Assembly (NCBI GenBank): GCA_051867975.1
Contig: JBJDZM010000067.1
Location: forward strand, 1 to 42,682
Direction: 5' to 3'
From: SVTX01 sp051867975
GTDB lineage: Bacteria > Bacillota > Clostridia > Oscillospirales > CAG-272
DNA length: 42,682 nucleotides
The translations under genes were made by a program, and so were the position numbers. This document shows positions 8,788 through 15,826 of the stretch, in pieces. The number at the start of each line of letters is the position of its first letter. Position 1 is the first letter of the stretch. Under the pieces are notes generated by a model, which was given only the letters and a program-made list of their open reading frames with translations, was not told the DNA's origin and made no database searches.

Positions 8788-10205
8788 TTATTTGATTATT
8801 TCGGACAGCTCTTTGAGTCTTGCCGAAGTAGACGTGTTGCTGACAACATTGAGGAAAAGAACGTCGTCAATGCCTTTTTCAATAACGAAATCCGAGAGCT
8901 TGCCGTTCCATTGACGGTAATCGATAACGTAAACGTACTCGTAAGAGTCGACGAGGAAGGGAACGAATGCGTTGCCGTACGATTCCTTGATTACAACTAT
9001 TGATGAGCCATCGGTTATATTCGGGTTATGAATTTCGGCTAAGGGGTGGTCGCCGCCCATGAATGCGAGGTACTTGTTTGCGGCGTCGTATTTATCGGCA
9101 CCCGAGTAAACTATTGAATACCAATCCACGTAGTTTCCGTTGCTGTCATAGACGTCCTCACGGTTAGTGCCAATCGGCACGAACGCCTCAACATAGTCGG
9201 GGTTGTTTTTCATCGCGGCAGGTTGTTTTGCGTTTGCGTAGAACGTGCCGAGGAAGCCGTCAAATTTATACTGTTTGTAGTCTTCAAGTGGGGTAGGCTC
9301 GATTCCTTTTTCTTTGCAAAATGCGAGATACGCGTAATATGCTCCGCGTGCAGTCCAGTGGTGGTCGGTGCGAAAATAGAGATATTCGTCGTTGTGACGG
9401 ATCAGGTTGGGCAATGTATCTACCGATTTGATTCCGTCCGAGAGATTTCCGTACATGTATTTTATTGCTTCGCCGCAGTCGGATGCATTATATTTTTTCA
9501 CAGTCTCCTCGGAGAGTGCTATCTGATAGTGAAGCGGCACTATCATGTCATATACCTGTGCTTTTCCTTCTACTTGAGCGGCAAACTCGTTTATCAGTGC
9601 AACGTATGAGTCGGAATTTTGCTTGTTGAAGAAATAGAGCTGATAAGCGGTGTCTCCGTTGATATACGTCCCCTCAAATGTGTCTCCCTTGCCGTCGTCG
9701 GTGGGATTAAATTCAATGTCGGCAGGTCCTGTGGGGATATCGTCGGCATCTCCACCGCCGATGACCTGTTCACCGCGAATTCCGTACAGTGACTGTATTC
9801 CTGCATTTGCCGATATCATCTGCTCGCGGAGCGGATAGGTATCCGAGAACCAAAGACTTATCTGTGCGGTGTATTCACCGTTCAAAAAGGATTCAAGTGT
9901 AAAGGTCGGAAAGGGAGTCAGCTCGCGCTTTTCGTTTTCGGAGCGAGTCGGACGGGCGAAGAACGCAAGCCCGATAATAAAAATGACTATCGTAACAAAN
10001 NNNNNNNNNNNNNNNNNNNNNNNNNNNNNNNNNNNNNNNNNNNNNNNNNNNNNNNNNNNNNNNNNNNNNNNNNNNNNNNNNNNNNNNNNNNNNNNNNNNG
10101 AGTCGGACGGGCGAAGAACGCAAGCCCGATAATAAAAATGACTATCGTAACAAAGACGGCGAGAATAATCTTGATTTTTGCGCTTTTTTGCGTGAATTTA
10201 TCCAT
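8788..10205 (-). CDS. DHHW family / AlgX-like acyltransferase partner, split by assembly gap
   Basis: This gene is interrupted by 100 N and a duplicated 55-bp segment. When the duplicate is collapsed, the frame is continuous and gives about 420 aa. It starts at ATG 10205, chosen because GGAG sits six bases upstream; ATG 10217 lacks a site. The rebuilt protein has an N-terminal signal anchor (about residues 11-31, KIIILA-like then FVTIVIFIIGLAFF) and then RSENEKRELTPFP, typical of the family. The catalytic-type motif FRTDHHWTARGAYYAY follows at about 230, and a SGNH-like serine segment KESYGNAFVPF at about 357. Such proteins act outside the membrane with an MBOAT protein to O-acylate an envelope polysaccharide. 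The MBOAT gene is directly upstream. The substrate is unknown. Confidence 0.88.
10000..10099. other. 100-N scaffold gap
   Basis: Exactly 100 N, a conventional placeholder for a join of unknown length, lies inside the DHHW gene. Bases 9945-9999 are repeated exactly as 10100-10154. The join is therefore an overlap rather than missing sequence. Confidence 0.99.
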
Positions 10206-10217
10206 ATTAAGCTCCAT

Positions 10218-10321
10218 TCTGCCGCTTCGCGGCAGTACAAATAGTAATCAGTGAATTTTGCTTTGCAAAATTCGTGCGTGAAACAGTTTATTTCATTTTT
10301 ATGCGGAAGAAACTTTCACGC
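10218..10321. repeat. hairpin cluster between the MBOAT and DHHW genes
   Basis: Three inverted repeats fill this 130-base spacer. The first is CTGCCGC-TTC-GCGGCAG (10218-10234). The second is GAATTTTGC-TTT-GCAAAATTC (10253-10273). The third is a longer-range GCGTGAAA (10276-10283) with TTTCACGC (10314-10321). The first two resemble the arrangement at 21367-21408 (a CTGCCG segment followed by an ATTTTGC/GCAAAAT palindrome), so they may be copies of a dispersed REP-like element. None ends in a T-tract. Confidence 0.7.
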
Positions 10322-10335
10322 TTCTCTCCTCTCTG

Positions 10336-11778
10336 TCAGAATCGGAAATAAAGGAATGGGTTGTAGCTGTCGCCCGCAAGAGCAAACGCCGAGAGAACTA
10401 TCAGAATTACGGGCATTACGGTCGATATAACCGTGTATATTCTTGAGGTAACACGGTTTTTATTGCAGAGTTTTGTGATGGCGGGGATTATCGGCGTGCA
10501 GGCAAGCACGGCAACTGCCAAAAAGAAGATGTTATTCTTGAACGTGAGCGAGACCGTCGCATCTGAAAAGCCTTTTCCGTTTGATGTGAAGATGTTTGCG
10601 ACTGCTTGTCCGAGAGCGGCGAGGTCGTTGAACTTAAAGAGCATCATGCCAAAGAAGGTTATGACAAGCGTTACTATTGTCCCGAGAATTCTCGGGAGTA
10701 TTTTCGGATTCTTTTTGGGTTTTATCAGGTATTTCTCAATGACGAGGAAGACGAACCAATAAAGTCCCCAGAGAATGTAGTTCCAGTTTGCGCCGTGCCA
10801 CATTCCCGTAAGCGCCCAGACGACGAACATATTGAAAATGTGACGGGAAACCGAGACGCGGTTTCCGCCCAAGGGTATGTAAACGTAATCGCGGAAGAAT
10901 GAGGAGAGTGACATGTGCCAGCGGCGCCAGAAATCGGTCGCACTGCAAGCGATATAGGGGTAATTGAAGTTTTCCTTGTAGTGGAAGCCGACCATAAGTC
11001 CCATACCTATCGCCATATCGGAGTATGCCGAAAAATCAAGGTAGAGCTGGAGCATGTAGCAGAACGATGCAAGCAAGACCGCCGCACTTGATAGTCCTGC
11101 AATTCCGTCCGCACCCATCATAACGCCGTCTTGGTTGAAGATAGAGTCGGTAATAACGCCGCAGCCGTTTGCGAGTATGGCTTTTTTCGCAAGACCTATT
11201 GCAAAGCGCGAGATTCCTCGGCTTGTGTCCTCAAGCGTAATAACACGGTTGTTTATCTCGTTGTTGATATCGGCATAACGGACGATGGGACCTGCTATGC
11301 ACTGATGGAAAAGCGACGCGTAGAGTAGCAGGAGCCAATATTTCTTTTGCGACTCTACCTCACCGCGGTAGACATCGACTACATAGGATATCAGCTGGAA
11401 GGTGTAGAAGGAAATTCCTATCGGGAGCGCGATCGACGGAACGGTCGCGTTAATACCGAAGAGGGAATATGTAACCGAAAGCGTAAATCCGGCATATTTG
11501 AAAATGAAGATGATTGCTATACAAATCGATACCGTGACGATGCATAAGGCGCGCCTTATTGAGGGGATATTGTTCCTCTCGATCATAAGTGCTCCTATCC
11601 AGCAGATAAAGGTCATAAGACAGAATAAAAGCACGAGAACAGGTCCGCCCCACGCGTAGAAAATGAGCGAGGAGACCAACAAAATAATATTTCTCGTTTT
11701 CATCTTTCGGGCAAAGAAATAAAGCCCGTAGGAGACCACGAGAAAGAAAAATACGAAAAAGAGACTTGAAAATACCAT
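10336..11778 (-). CDS. MBOAT family O-acyltransferase (AlgI-like)
   Basis: This polytopic membrane enzyme moves acyl groups across the membrane and transfers them to an extracellular glycan with a DHHW/AlgX-type partner. The 480-aa product has about ten to twelve hydrophobic segments. It carries the family signature DFWRRWHMSLSSFFRDYVYIPLGG at about residues 281-304 (key residues W-R-R-W-H and Y-I-P-L-G-G). The invariant catalytic histidine lies in GMWHGANWNYILWG at about 327. GAGG lies seven bases before ATG 11778, and a good promoter sits upstream. The DHHW gene follows on the same strand, so the pair is most likely one operon. DltB is unlikely because no dltA, dltC or dltD is nearby. Confidence 0.94.
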   Translation of the reverse strand: MVFSSLFFVFFFLVVSYGLYFFARKMKTRNIILLVSSLIFYAWGGPVLVLLFCLMTFICWIGALMIERNNIPSIRRALCIVTVSICIAIIFIFKYAGFTLSVTYSLFGINATVPSIALPIGISFYTFQLISYVVDVYRGEVESQKKYWLLLLYASLFHQCIAGPIVRYADINNEINNRVITLEDTSRGISRFAIGLAKKAILANGCGVITDSIFNQDGVMMGADGIAGLSSAAVLLASFCYMLQLYLDFSAYSDMAIGMGLMVGFHYKENFNYPYIACSATDFWRRWHMSLSSFFRDYVYIPLGGNRVSVSRHIFNMFVVWALTGMWHGANWNYILWGLYWFVFLVIEKYLIKPKKNPKILPRILGTIVTLVITFFGMMLFKFNDLAALGQAVANIFTSNGKGFSDATVSLTFKNNIFFLAVAVLACTPIIPAITKLCNKNRVTSRIYTVISTVMPVILIVLSAFALAGDSYNPFLYFRF

Positions 11779-11828
11779 TTATGTACCTCTTGCAACACTG
11801 CAATGCGATTTTTTACCCTGTAAGACAA

Positions 11829-11857
11829 ATTATACCATATAGATGTTCCCTTTGCAA
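11829..11857 (-). promoter_or_regulatory. promoter of the MBOAT-DHHW operon
   Basis: On the minus strand, -35 TTGCAA (11852-11857) and -10 TATAAT (11829-11834) are separated by 17 bases. The predicted start is about 45 bases before the MBOAT start codon. Confidence 0.75.
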
Positions 11858-11908
11858 TAGCCGAACCTCTCATTTTTAGTAAATTTTCGGTAAATTCGCA
11901 AGAATGTA

Positions 11909-11936
11909 TTGACAATCTACAAAAATGTGCTATAAT
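11909..11936 (+). promoter_or_regulatory. folT-folC promoter
   Basis: TTGACA (11909-11914) and TATAAT (11931-11936) are separated by 16 bases. The transcript would start near 11943, leaving a 200-base leader that holds the THF riboswitch. Confidence 0.85.
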
Positions 11937-11979
11937 AAGCGGTATCGGAGAAAAAAGTAATTTTTTCCCGAAATTTAAA

Positions 11980-12075
11980 GAAGAGTAAAGACCTTGGCGT
12001 AAAGTGCCTGTCGGACGGGGAGTTGCCGATGGGACGAAGAAACTTTTTCGCGGTCAGGGCCTTGCATCCCGCTTC
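11980..12075 (+). promoter_or_regulatory. THF (tetrahydrofolate) riboswitch, class I
   Basis: The leader of folT matches the known folT-motif RNA. The outer stem pairs GAAG (11980-11983) with CTTC (12072-12075). The signature blocks GAGTA, GGCGTAAAGTG, CGAAG, CGCGGT and TTGCATCC occur in the expected order. The 3' block TTGCATCCCGCTTC is especially diagnostic. A downstream hairpin pairs CTTTCCT (12107-12113) with AGGAAAG (12128-12134), which covers the folT ribosome site. Control is therefore probably at translation initiation: folate binding would favour the closed site. The placement directly before a folate transporter and folC fits. Confidence 0.85.
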
Positions 12076-12145
12076 ATACGGCACAGAGAATAGACTTTCA
12101 TTTCTTCTTTCCTGCCATATGTATGTGAGGAAAGGAGTTATTTTT

Positions 12146-12694
12146 ATGAAAAAAAAGGAAACAAAAATCGGTATTTTCGGCAGTATCAAGATAATGACAA
12201 TGTCGGCATTATTTGTTGCATTGAGCATAGTTTTCGGCAAATATTTGGCTATCGGAGTTGGGACGGTTATGCGCTTCAGCTTTGAGAATCTTCCGATTCT
12301 CATGGCGGGAATTGCATTCGGTCCTATTGTGGGTGCCACTGTCGGCGTGGTTGCTGACCTTGTTGGGTGCCTTTTGAAGGGCTATGAGATCAATTTAATA
12401 TTAACTCTCGGTGCGGCAACAATCGGTGTTCTCGGCGGATTGCTGTTTCGCATTACAAACAAGCTTCCGCTTTTTGTAAGAACACTTATTACGGTTATCG
12501 GTCCGCACATTATCGGCTCCGTGTTGATAAAAACCTACGGACTCGCAAAGTTTTACAGCATACCCCTGTGGGAACTTATGCTTTGGAGGTTGCTTAATTA
12601 TGTCATTGTTGCGACACTTGAAGTAATACTTATCTACGCTCTTTTGAAGAACAGGGCTGTCAGAAAGCAATTGATGATAAATCTCGGAGGATGA
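12146..12694 (+). CDS. folT: folate-specific ECF transporter S component
   Basis: This is the substrate-binding membrane subunit of an energy-coupling-factor transporter; its ATPase and T subunits are not in the window. The 182-aa product has about six hydrophobic segments and family-typical stretches: SALFVALSIVFGKYLAI near the N-terminus, RFSFENLPILMAGIAFGP at about 50-67, and VGVVADLVGCLLKG. Folate specificity is inferred from similarity to FolT, from the THF riboswitch upstream, and from folC immediately downstream. ATG 12146 has AAAGGAG (12131-12137) at ideal distance. Longer in-frame starts upstream would run through the riboswitch and are rejected. The stop abuts folC. Confidence 0.92.
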   Translation: MKKKETKIGIFGSIKIMTMSALFVALSIVFGKYLAIGVGTVMRFSFENLPILMAGIAFGPIVGATVGVVADLVGCLLKGYEINLILTLGAATIGVLGGLLFRITNKLPLFVRTLITVIGPHIIGSVLIKTYGLAKFYSIPLWELMLWRLLNYVIVATLEVILIYALLKNRAVRKQLMINLGG

Positions 12695-12697
12695 GTG

Positions 12698-13972
12698 TTG
12701 AATTACGTAGAGGCTATTGAATACATTCACTCGGTAAATTGGACATTTTGTAAGCCGGGACTTGAACGGGTCAGGGAACTTTGCGAAAAGCTCGGAAATC
12801 CGCAGGATAAGCTGAAATTCATTCACGTCGCGGGGACGAACGGCAAAGGGTCGTTCTGCGCCATGACCGACAGTATTCTGCGGTGCGCAGGGTACAAGGT
12901 CGGACTGTTTACCTCGCCGTACATCGTTGAATTCAACGAGAGAATGAAAATTGACGGCGAGAATATCTCAAATGACGAGCTTTGTGAGCTTGTTGAGATA
13001 ATAAAGCCCCATGCCGAAAAAATGAAGGATAAGCCAACCGAATTCGAGATGATAACCGCGCTTGCGTTTCTTTATTTTGCGAGACACGGCTGTGATATTG
13101 TAGTGCTTGAATGTGGGCTTGGCGGAAGGCTTGATGCGACAAATGTTATTAAAACTCCCCTTTTGTCGGTCATCACAGGCATTTCTCTCGATCACACGGC
13201 GATACTCGGCGATACGGTCGAAAAAATTGCCGCGGAGAAGGCGGGAATTATAAAGGGCGGCGTTCCCGTGCTTTGGTGCGGAAGGGATGCCGATGCCGAG
13301 CGTGTTATATATGATAAGGCAGCGAAGGTCGGCGCGCCGATGATACGCGCCCCGCATGATTCAATCAAAATTCGTGAAATGACGCTTGACGGAACACGGT
13401 TTGACTATGGAGAGAGAAAGGACATTATTCTGTCTCTTCTCGGTACGTATCAACCCGAAAACGCATCAAATGTGCTTACTGCAATCGACGTTTTGAGAAG
13501 CATCGGATATAAAATACCCGACGGTGCGGTATATGATGGAATGAAGTCAGTAAGGTGGCAGGCGAGATTTGAGGTGATCAGCCGCCGTCCGCTTGTAATT
13601 GCCGACGGCGGTCACAACCCCGAAGGAATTGACAGTGCCGTATCGAGTATAAAAGCATATTTCGGGGACGGCAAGGTCGGGATAATAACCGGCGTTATGG
13701 CGGACAAGGATTACGGATACATGGCAGAGCGGATAGCATCGGTTGCCAAAAAGGTCTTTTGCCTGACTCCAGACAATCCGCGTGCGCTGTCTGCTGAGAA
13801 GTATGCAGAGGTTTTTGCAGATCTCGGTATTGATTCGGTTGCATGCAAGTCGGTCGATGAGGCAGTCAATTCGGCGATTGCTTGGGCAAAGGAAAATAAC
13901 ACGCCCATAGTCAGCCTCGGCTCGCTATATATGTACCGCGAGGTCGCCTTGGCGGTCAAAAAATACAATTGA
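12698..13972 (+). CDS. folC: folylpolyglutamate synthase / dihydrofolate synthase
   Basis: This enzyme adds glutamates to folates, and often also to dihydropteroate, so trapping imported folate in the cell. The 424-aa product begins with the usual MNYVEAIEYIHSVNW. The P-loop follows in FIHVAGTNGKGSFCAM (about 37-52), then the segment GLFTSPYIVEFNERM, VVLECGLGGRLDATN (about 132-146) and ISLDHTAILGDTVEKIA, which together form the Mur-ligase-like ATP and Mg sites. The C-terminal glutamate ligase domain has ADGGHNPEG. The start is taken as TTG 12698, seven bases after GGAGG (12686-12690); GTG 12695 is only four bases away. It is coupled to folT, so the THF riboswitch may control both import and retention. 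Confidence 0.95.
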   Translation: MNYVEAIEYIHSVNWTFCKPGLERVRELCEKLGNPQDKLKFIHVAGTNGKGSFCAMTDSILRCAGYKVGLFTSPYIVEFNERMKIDGENISNDELCELVEIIKPHAEKMKDKPTEFEMITALAFLYFARHGCDIVVLECGLGGRLDATNVIKTPLLSVITGISLDHTAILGDTVEKIAAEKAGIIKGGVPVLWCGRDADAERVIYDKAAKVGAPMIRAPHDSIKIREMTLDGTRFDYGERKDIILSLLGTYQPENASNVLTAIDVLRSIGYKIPDGAVYDGMKSVRWQARFEVISRRPLVIADGGHNPEGIDSAVSSIKAYFGDGKVGIITGVMADKDYGYMAERIASVAKKVFCLTPDNPRALSAEKYAEVFADLGIDSVACKSVDEAVNSAIAWAKENNTPIVSLGSLYMYREVALAVKKYN

Positions 13973-13977
13973 ATAAA

Positions 13978-14019
13978 AGTGAGTTCGAAACCATCCTCAC
14001 TATAAATAAAACTAAGGAG
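13978..14019 (+). promoter_or_regulatory. preQ1-I riboswitch
   Basis: The P1 stem pairs AGTGAG (13978-13983) with CTCACT (13996-14001). The 12-base loop is TTCGAAACCATC, and an A-rich tail ATAAATAAAACTAA is followed by GGAG. This matches the compact class I preQ1 aptamer, in which the A-rich tail docks into P1 and the end forms the P2 pseudoknot. The gene downstream is a QueT-type transporter, a known target of this class. No promoter is seen in the five-base gap after folC, so the aptamer is probably transcribed from the folT promoter. Confidence 0.75.
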
Positions 14020-14059
14020 TCCTCACCGCCTTCGTGCCGTGAGGAGCAGAGAGATCTGC
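14020..14059 (+). promoter_or_regulatory. expression platform hairpins before queT
   Basis: A hairpin pairs TCCTCAC (14020-14026) with GTGAGGA (14039-14045), and a second is GCAGA-GAGA-TCTGC (14046-14059). CCTCAC occurs both here and in the 3' arm of riboswitch P1 (13995-14000), so GTGAGGA could pair with either copy. GAGGAG at 14041-14046 is the likely ribosome site, though it is 23 bases from ATG 14070 unless the second hairpin folds. Confidence 0.55.
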
Positions 14060-14069
14060 GAATGAAAAA

Positions 14070-14600
14070 ATGAAAACAACACAAAACACCACCCGAAGAC
14101 TGAGACTGCTTTGTCTGGCGGCACTGATTGCCGCGATGTATGTCGCACTCACATATCTGTCAATGGCGTTAGGTCTTGACAAAAACGCGATTCAGGTGCG
14201 CTTTTCGGAAATGCTGATACCGCTTGCGTTCATTACGCCTGCGGCAATTCCCGGACTGTATGTCGGATGTCTGCTTGCGAATATCCTTACGGGATGCTCT
14301 CCGCTTGACATATTATTAGGACCCATAGCAACGCTTATTGGTGCCATAGGAGCCTACGCTTTAGGCAAAATGAAAAATAAAAAGATTGCGCGCTTTCTTT
14401 GCACGGTGCCGAATATCATAATAAATACGATTATAGTAACCATCGTGGTCTATATTTGCTATACCGCCCCAAGTGAGCAGAGCCTGTCGGTAATACCTTT
14501 TTATGCTTTGACTATTGCCCTTGGGGAGATAATATCCTGCGGAATTCTCGGCACGGTGTTTTTACTCGGCGCTGAAAAAACCTTGAGAAAGTTGGTATAA
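14070..14600 (+). CDS. queT: QueT family queuosine-precursor ECF transporter S component
   Basis: This predicted membrane subunit imports a queuosine precursor (preQ1, preQ0 or queuine) for tRNA wobble modification. The 176-aa product has about five to six hydrophobic segments and the DUF988/QueT pattern. That pattern comprises AALIAAMYVALTYLSMA, then the diagnostic AIQVRFSEMLIPLAF (about 41-55), GLYVGCLLANILTG, SPLDILLGPIATLIGAIGAY, and the late LTIALGEIISCGILG. The preQ1 riboswitch upstream independently supports the substrate. ATG 14070 is the only start giving this frame; ATG 14062 stops after three codons. Its stop is followed at once by the DedA-like gene. The ECF ATPases are elsewhere. 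Confidence 0.9.
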   Translation: MKTTQNTTRRLRLLCLAALIAAMYVALTYLSMALGLDKNAIQVRFSEMLIPLAFITPAAIPGLYVGCLLANILTGCSPLDILLGPIATLIGAIGAYALGKMKNKKIARFLCTVPNIIINTIIVTIVVYICYTAPSEQSLSVIPFYALTIALGEIISCGILGTVFLLGAEKTLRKLV

Positions 14601-14601
14601 A

Positions 14602-15342
14602 GTGGACAAAGTAAAGGGATTTTTTAAAAGATATAAAAAAGCGATAATCAATCTGCTCTTGACTCTTGCCGTCATGATACTGCTTACCGCCGTAATAGCC
14701 GTCGTGCTGATTCTATGCGGAATACTGTACTATGATGACGGTGTGAGGATCAACGTACATATCTTCGATTCATTCAGAAATTCGTGGCTGTGCGGATTTT
14801 TGTTTATCGTTTTTCAGGTGATAATTACGACGGTACTCTGCTTTTTGCCGGGAACGACAATGACATTTATCGTGCTCGGACAGACACTTTTCCCCGAGCC
14901 GTGGCAGGCATTTTTGATGGTGTTTTCAGGCGTGGTTATTTCAAGCACGGCGATGTATTTTGTCGGACGCTTCGGCGGATACAAGATATGCACGAGGATA
15001 CTCGGAGAGGAGGATTGCGAGAAGGCAACGACACTGCTTCGCAACAAGGGAACCGTCTTTTTCCCGATAATGATGCTTTTTCCGATGTTTCCCGACGATG
15101 CGCTTGTCATGATATCGGGAACACTCAAAATGAAGCTCTCCTGGTTCTTCCCGTCGATAATCGTCGGTCGCGGAGTGGGAATCGCGACGATAATTTTCGG
15201 ACTTTCCATCGTGCCTTTTGATAAATTTACCGAGTGGTGGCATTGGGTGCTGTTCGTAATACTCTGTGTCGTACTTGTCGTCTCGGTTTTCCTGTTTGCG
15301 CTTTGGCTTAATAAGTTCATGGAAAAGAGAAATAAGAAATAA
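14602..15342 (+). CDS. DedA / TVP38-TMEM64 (VTT domain) membrane protein
   Basis: This 246-aa integral membrane protein has a VTT domain. Related proteins are implicated in lipid scrambling and envelope homeostasis, but the substrate here is unknown. A basic N-terminus (KGFFKRYKKA) leads into a first helix at about 13-40. The conserved region includes FLPGTTMTFIVLGQTLF at about 76-92, a VGRFGGYKI segment, MLFPMFPDDALVMISGT at about 155-171 (the family's F-P-x-x-P/D-D block) and a final helix at about 215-240. The start is GTG 14602, one base after the queT stop, with no clear ribosome site; translational coupling to queT is likely. No link to queuosine is established. Confidence 0.85.
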   Translation: MDKVKGFFKRYKKAIINLLLTLAVMILLTAVIAVVLILCGILYYDDGVRINVHIFDSFRNSWLCGFLFIVFQVIITTVLCFLPGTTMTFIVLGQTLFPEPWQAFLMVFSGVVISSTAMYFVGRFGGYKICTRILGEEDCEKATTLLRNKGTVFFPIMMLFPMFPDDALVMISGTLKMKLSWFFPSIIVGRGVGIATIIFGLSIVPFDKFTEWWHWVLFVILCVVLVVSVFLFALWLNKFMEKRNKK

Positions 15343-15358
15343 AAAATCCGTTTCGGCT
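15340..15358 (+). terminator. weak terminator after the DedA-like gene
   Basis: An A-rich tract, a CCG-TTT-CGG hairpin and then CTTTT follow the stop codon. The stem is short, extended only by A-T pairs. The 43-bp palindrome at 15361 may do most of the terminating. Confidence 0.45.
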
Positions 15359-15360
15359 TT

Positions 15361-15403
15361 TGATATGCACCCCAAAAGTGTCTAACTTTTGGGGTGCATA
15401 TCA
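15361..15403. repeat. 43-bp perfect palindrome resembling IS3-family ends
   Basis: TGATATGCACCCCAAAAGT (15361-15379) and its exact reverse complement (15385-15403) are separated by GTCTA. The right arm plus spacer reads GTCTAACTTTTGGGGTGCA, which resembles the terminal inverted repeats of IS3/IS150-group elements, including the TG...CA tips. There is no transposase. It may be a minimal IS remnant or MITE. No clear target duplication is visible. The T-tract typical of a terminator is absent. Confidence 0.7.
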
Positions 15404-15449
15404 ATTCAGCTGCGAAATTGACTTTGGAAATTCACTCGCAGGAATTTAA

Positions 15450-15523
15450 TTGGAAATTTTCCAAAAACCTATTGACATGGTAGGTATTATGTGCTATAAT
15501 AATACCAACCTAATAGGTAGGTA
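15450..15523 (+). promoter_or_regulatory. strong promoter overlaid by palindromic operator
   Basis: TTGACA (15472-15477) and TATAAT (15495-15500) are 17 bases apart. GGTAGGTA half-sites occur at 15479-15486, inverted as TACCAACC at 15503-15510, and again at 15516-15523. The last two form a near-perfect 21-bp palindrome (TACCAACCTA, A, TAGGTAGGTA) just after the -10. A second palindrome, TTGGAAATTTTCCAA, lies upstream at 15450-15464. The layout suggests a dimeric repressor, possibly of the Rrf2 (IscR/CymR) type that governs sulfur or Fe-S genes. That assignment is an inference from site style and the mnmA context. No regulator gene is present. Confidence 0.75.
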
Positions 15524-15545
15524 ATTTGAAAGGGAGAACGAGATC

Positions 15546-15665
15546 ATGAAAATGTTCGAGTACTGTACCGCTATTGTGAACCGTATGTGCATCACTTTTG
15601 GTATGTCAAACTCCGATTTCTTCTCCGCATCGATTAAAAACACGGTTTTGCGTGTTCGTACGTAA
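15546..15665 (+). CDS. small ORF 1 of the mnmA leader region (39 aa)
   Basis: This is a 39-codon ORF that I do not recognise. GGGAGAACGAGATC precedes its ATG, about 45 bases after the promoter -10, so it is the first ORF of the transcript. It has Cys at positions 7 and 15 (MKMFEYCTAI, NRMCITFG), no hydrophobic helix, and a basic tail LRVRT. A TCGGGAGA/TCTCCCGA hairpin (15681-15707) follows 15 bases after its stop. It could be a leader peptide, a small protein, or chance. The promoter and ribosome site favour translation. Confidence 0.5.
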   Translation: MKMFEYCTAIVNRMCITFGMSNSDFFSASIKNTVLRVRT

Positions 15666-15680
15666 TAACATTGCTTTTGT

Positions 15681-15707
15681 TCGGGAGATCAATTCGGAGT
15701 CTCCCGA
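15681..15707 (+). other. hairpin after small ORF 1, possible attenuator
   Basis: An 8-bp perfect stem pairs TCGGGAGA (15681-15688) with TCTCCCGA (15700-15707) around an 11-base loop. The following sequence, TTCGTTATTTC, is T-rich but not a clean T-tract. It lies between the two tiny leader ORFs and could pause or attenuate transcription. Confidence 0.5.
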
Positions 15708-15736
15708 TTCGTTATTTCATCAGGAAGGCACTTGAC

Positions 15737-15826
15737 ATGAAAAGCCGTTTTGAGAGACTCATAAGAGCCAATTTCCGTTTCGGACGAATGTGTCGGTGTT
15801 TTTGCGAGAAGCCACAAAATACATAA
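15737..15826 (+). CDS. small ORF 2, cysteine-codon-rich leader (29 aa)
   Basis: This is a 29-codon ORF with an excellent ribosome site, AGGAAGG (15722-15728), eight bases before ATG 15737. The first two-thirds is basic (KSRFERLIRANFRFGR). The end is MCRCFCEKPQNT, with three Cys codons within five. Its stop (15824-15826) lies only three bases before the AGGAG of the HD-domain gene, so a ribosome finishing this ORF would cover that site. The pattern recalls cysteine-responsive leader peptides described upstream of sulfur genes in Actinobacteria. Whether it works that way here is inference. Confidence 0.55.
   Translation: MKSRFERLIRANFRFGRMCRCFCEKPQNT

Noticed and set aside
9945..10154. A genuine 55-bp direct repeat inside the DHHW gene
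   Set aside because: Identical ends around exactly 100 N, and restoration of the frame on merging, point to an assembly join.
12023..12145. Extended N-terminus for folT
   Set aside because: It would translate through the riboswitch; ATG 12146 has an excellent ribosome site and the normal N-terminus.
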